From positions 1 to 14,800 of the forward strand of contig CAMDSI010000035.1 in assembly GCA_945906915.1 (NCBI GenBank): 14,800 nucleotides of DNA, in the 5' to 3' direction. This document shows positions 14,716 through 14,800 of the stretch, piece after piece; within the stretch, counting starts at the first letter, position 1; every line of letters begins with the position of its first letter. The position numbers and the translations under genes were made by a program. The stretch is from Spirosoma fluviale (lineage in GTDB: Bacteria; Bacteroidota; Bacteroidia; Cytophagales; Spirosomataceae). A model generated the notes under the pieces. The model did no database searches. It was given only the letters and a program-made list of their open reading frames with translations, and was not told the origin of the DNA.

Positions 14716-14800
14716 TTGAGTCAAATTACTTTATTTCCACGTTCGTCGTCCTTTTCTGAAATTATTCCTTTGCCTGCCTCTAAGTCGGAGAGTAACCGCG
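14716..14800 (+). CDS. aroA: 3-phosphoshikimate 1-carboxyvinyltransferase, 5' end (runs off window)
   Basis: An open frame runs from a TTG at 14716 to the window's end, giving 28 residues (MSQITLFPR, then SSSFSEIIPLPASKSESNR). LPASKSESNR is the N-terminal substrate-binding signature of EPSP synthase; its lysine, serine and arginine bind shikimate-3-phosphate and phosphoenolpyruvate. The enzyme makes 5-enolpyruvylshikimate-3-phosphate for aromatic amino acid synthesis. No ATG stands in frame upstream of the motif, so TTG 14716, 13 bases after the mraY stop, is the best start. MurA belongs to the same enzyme fold, but its N-terminus carries a different motif (GxxxxSGAKN). The fragment is short, so the call rests on one motif. 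Confidence 0.8.
   Translation, partial: MSQITLFPRSSSFSEIIPLPASKSESNR

Overview
The window reads as a chromosomal segment of a Bacteroidota bacterium. Three things point there: promoter -7 boxes of the TAnnTTTG type, the absence of clear Shine-Dalgarno sequences, and protein families with a Bacteroidota flavour (a short FtsL-like protein, an FtsI with a single C-terminal PASTA domain, and murE followed directly by mraY without murF). A member of the Cytophagales is my best guess, but that is an inference from general appearance. I see no rRNA, tRNA, CRISPR array, insertion sequence, phage gene or integration site.

Region 1 (1-4029) is for surface polysaccharide or glycolipid. It holds the C-terminal end of one glycosyltransferase, a GT-A family 2 glycosyltransferase overlapping it by one base, a second family 2 enzyme on the opposite strand that converges on it with an 11-base overlap, and a divergently transcribed MsbA-like ABC exporter half-transporter starting at TTG.

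Region 2 (4030-6584) holds an aspartate-type PLP aminotransferase behind a good Bacteroidota promoter, with an NhaD-type Na+/H+ antiporter one base downstream.

Region 3 (6581-8469, minus strand) is a two-gene envelope operon: a secreted TlpA-like thioredoxin-fold protein, then a PAP2 phosphatase overlapping it by one base.

Region 4 (8597 to the right edge) is the start of the division and cell-wall (dcw) cluster: rsmH, an ftsL-like gene, ftsI, murE and mraY. These are packed with gaps of one base or overlaps, except for 51 bases before mraY. The 5' end of aroA follows (recognised from LPASKSESNR) where murD would often be expected. MurE carries the DNPR signature for meso-diaminopimelate, so the peptidoglycan is probably of the mDAP type.

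Most of the window is ordinary core genome. The best items for a second look are a perfect 7-bp inverted repeat between the divergent tlpA-like and rsmH promoters, with no mraZ next to rsmH, and the placement of aroA in the dcw cluster with a start resembling that of murE. I found no convincing evidence for a wholly new system.
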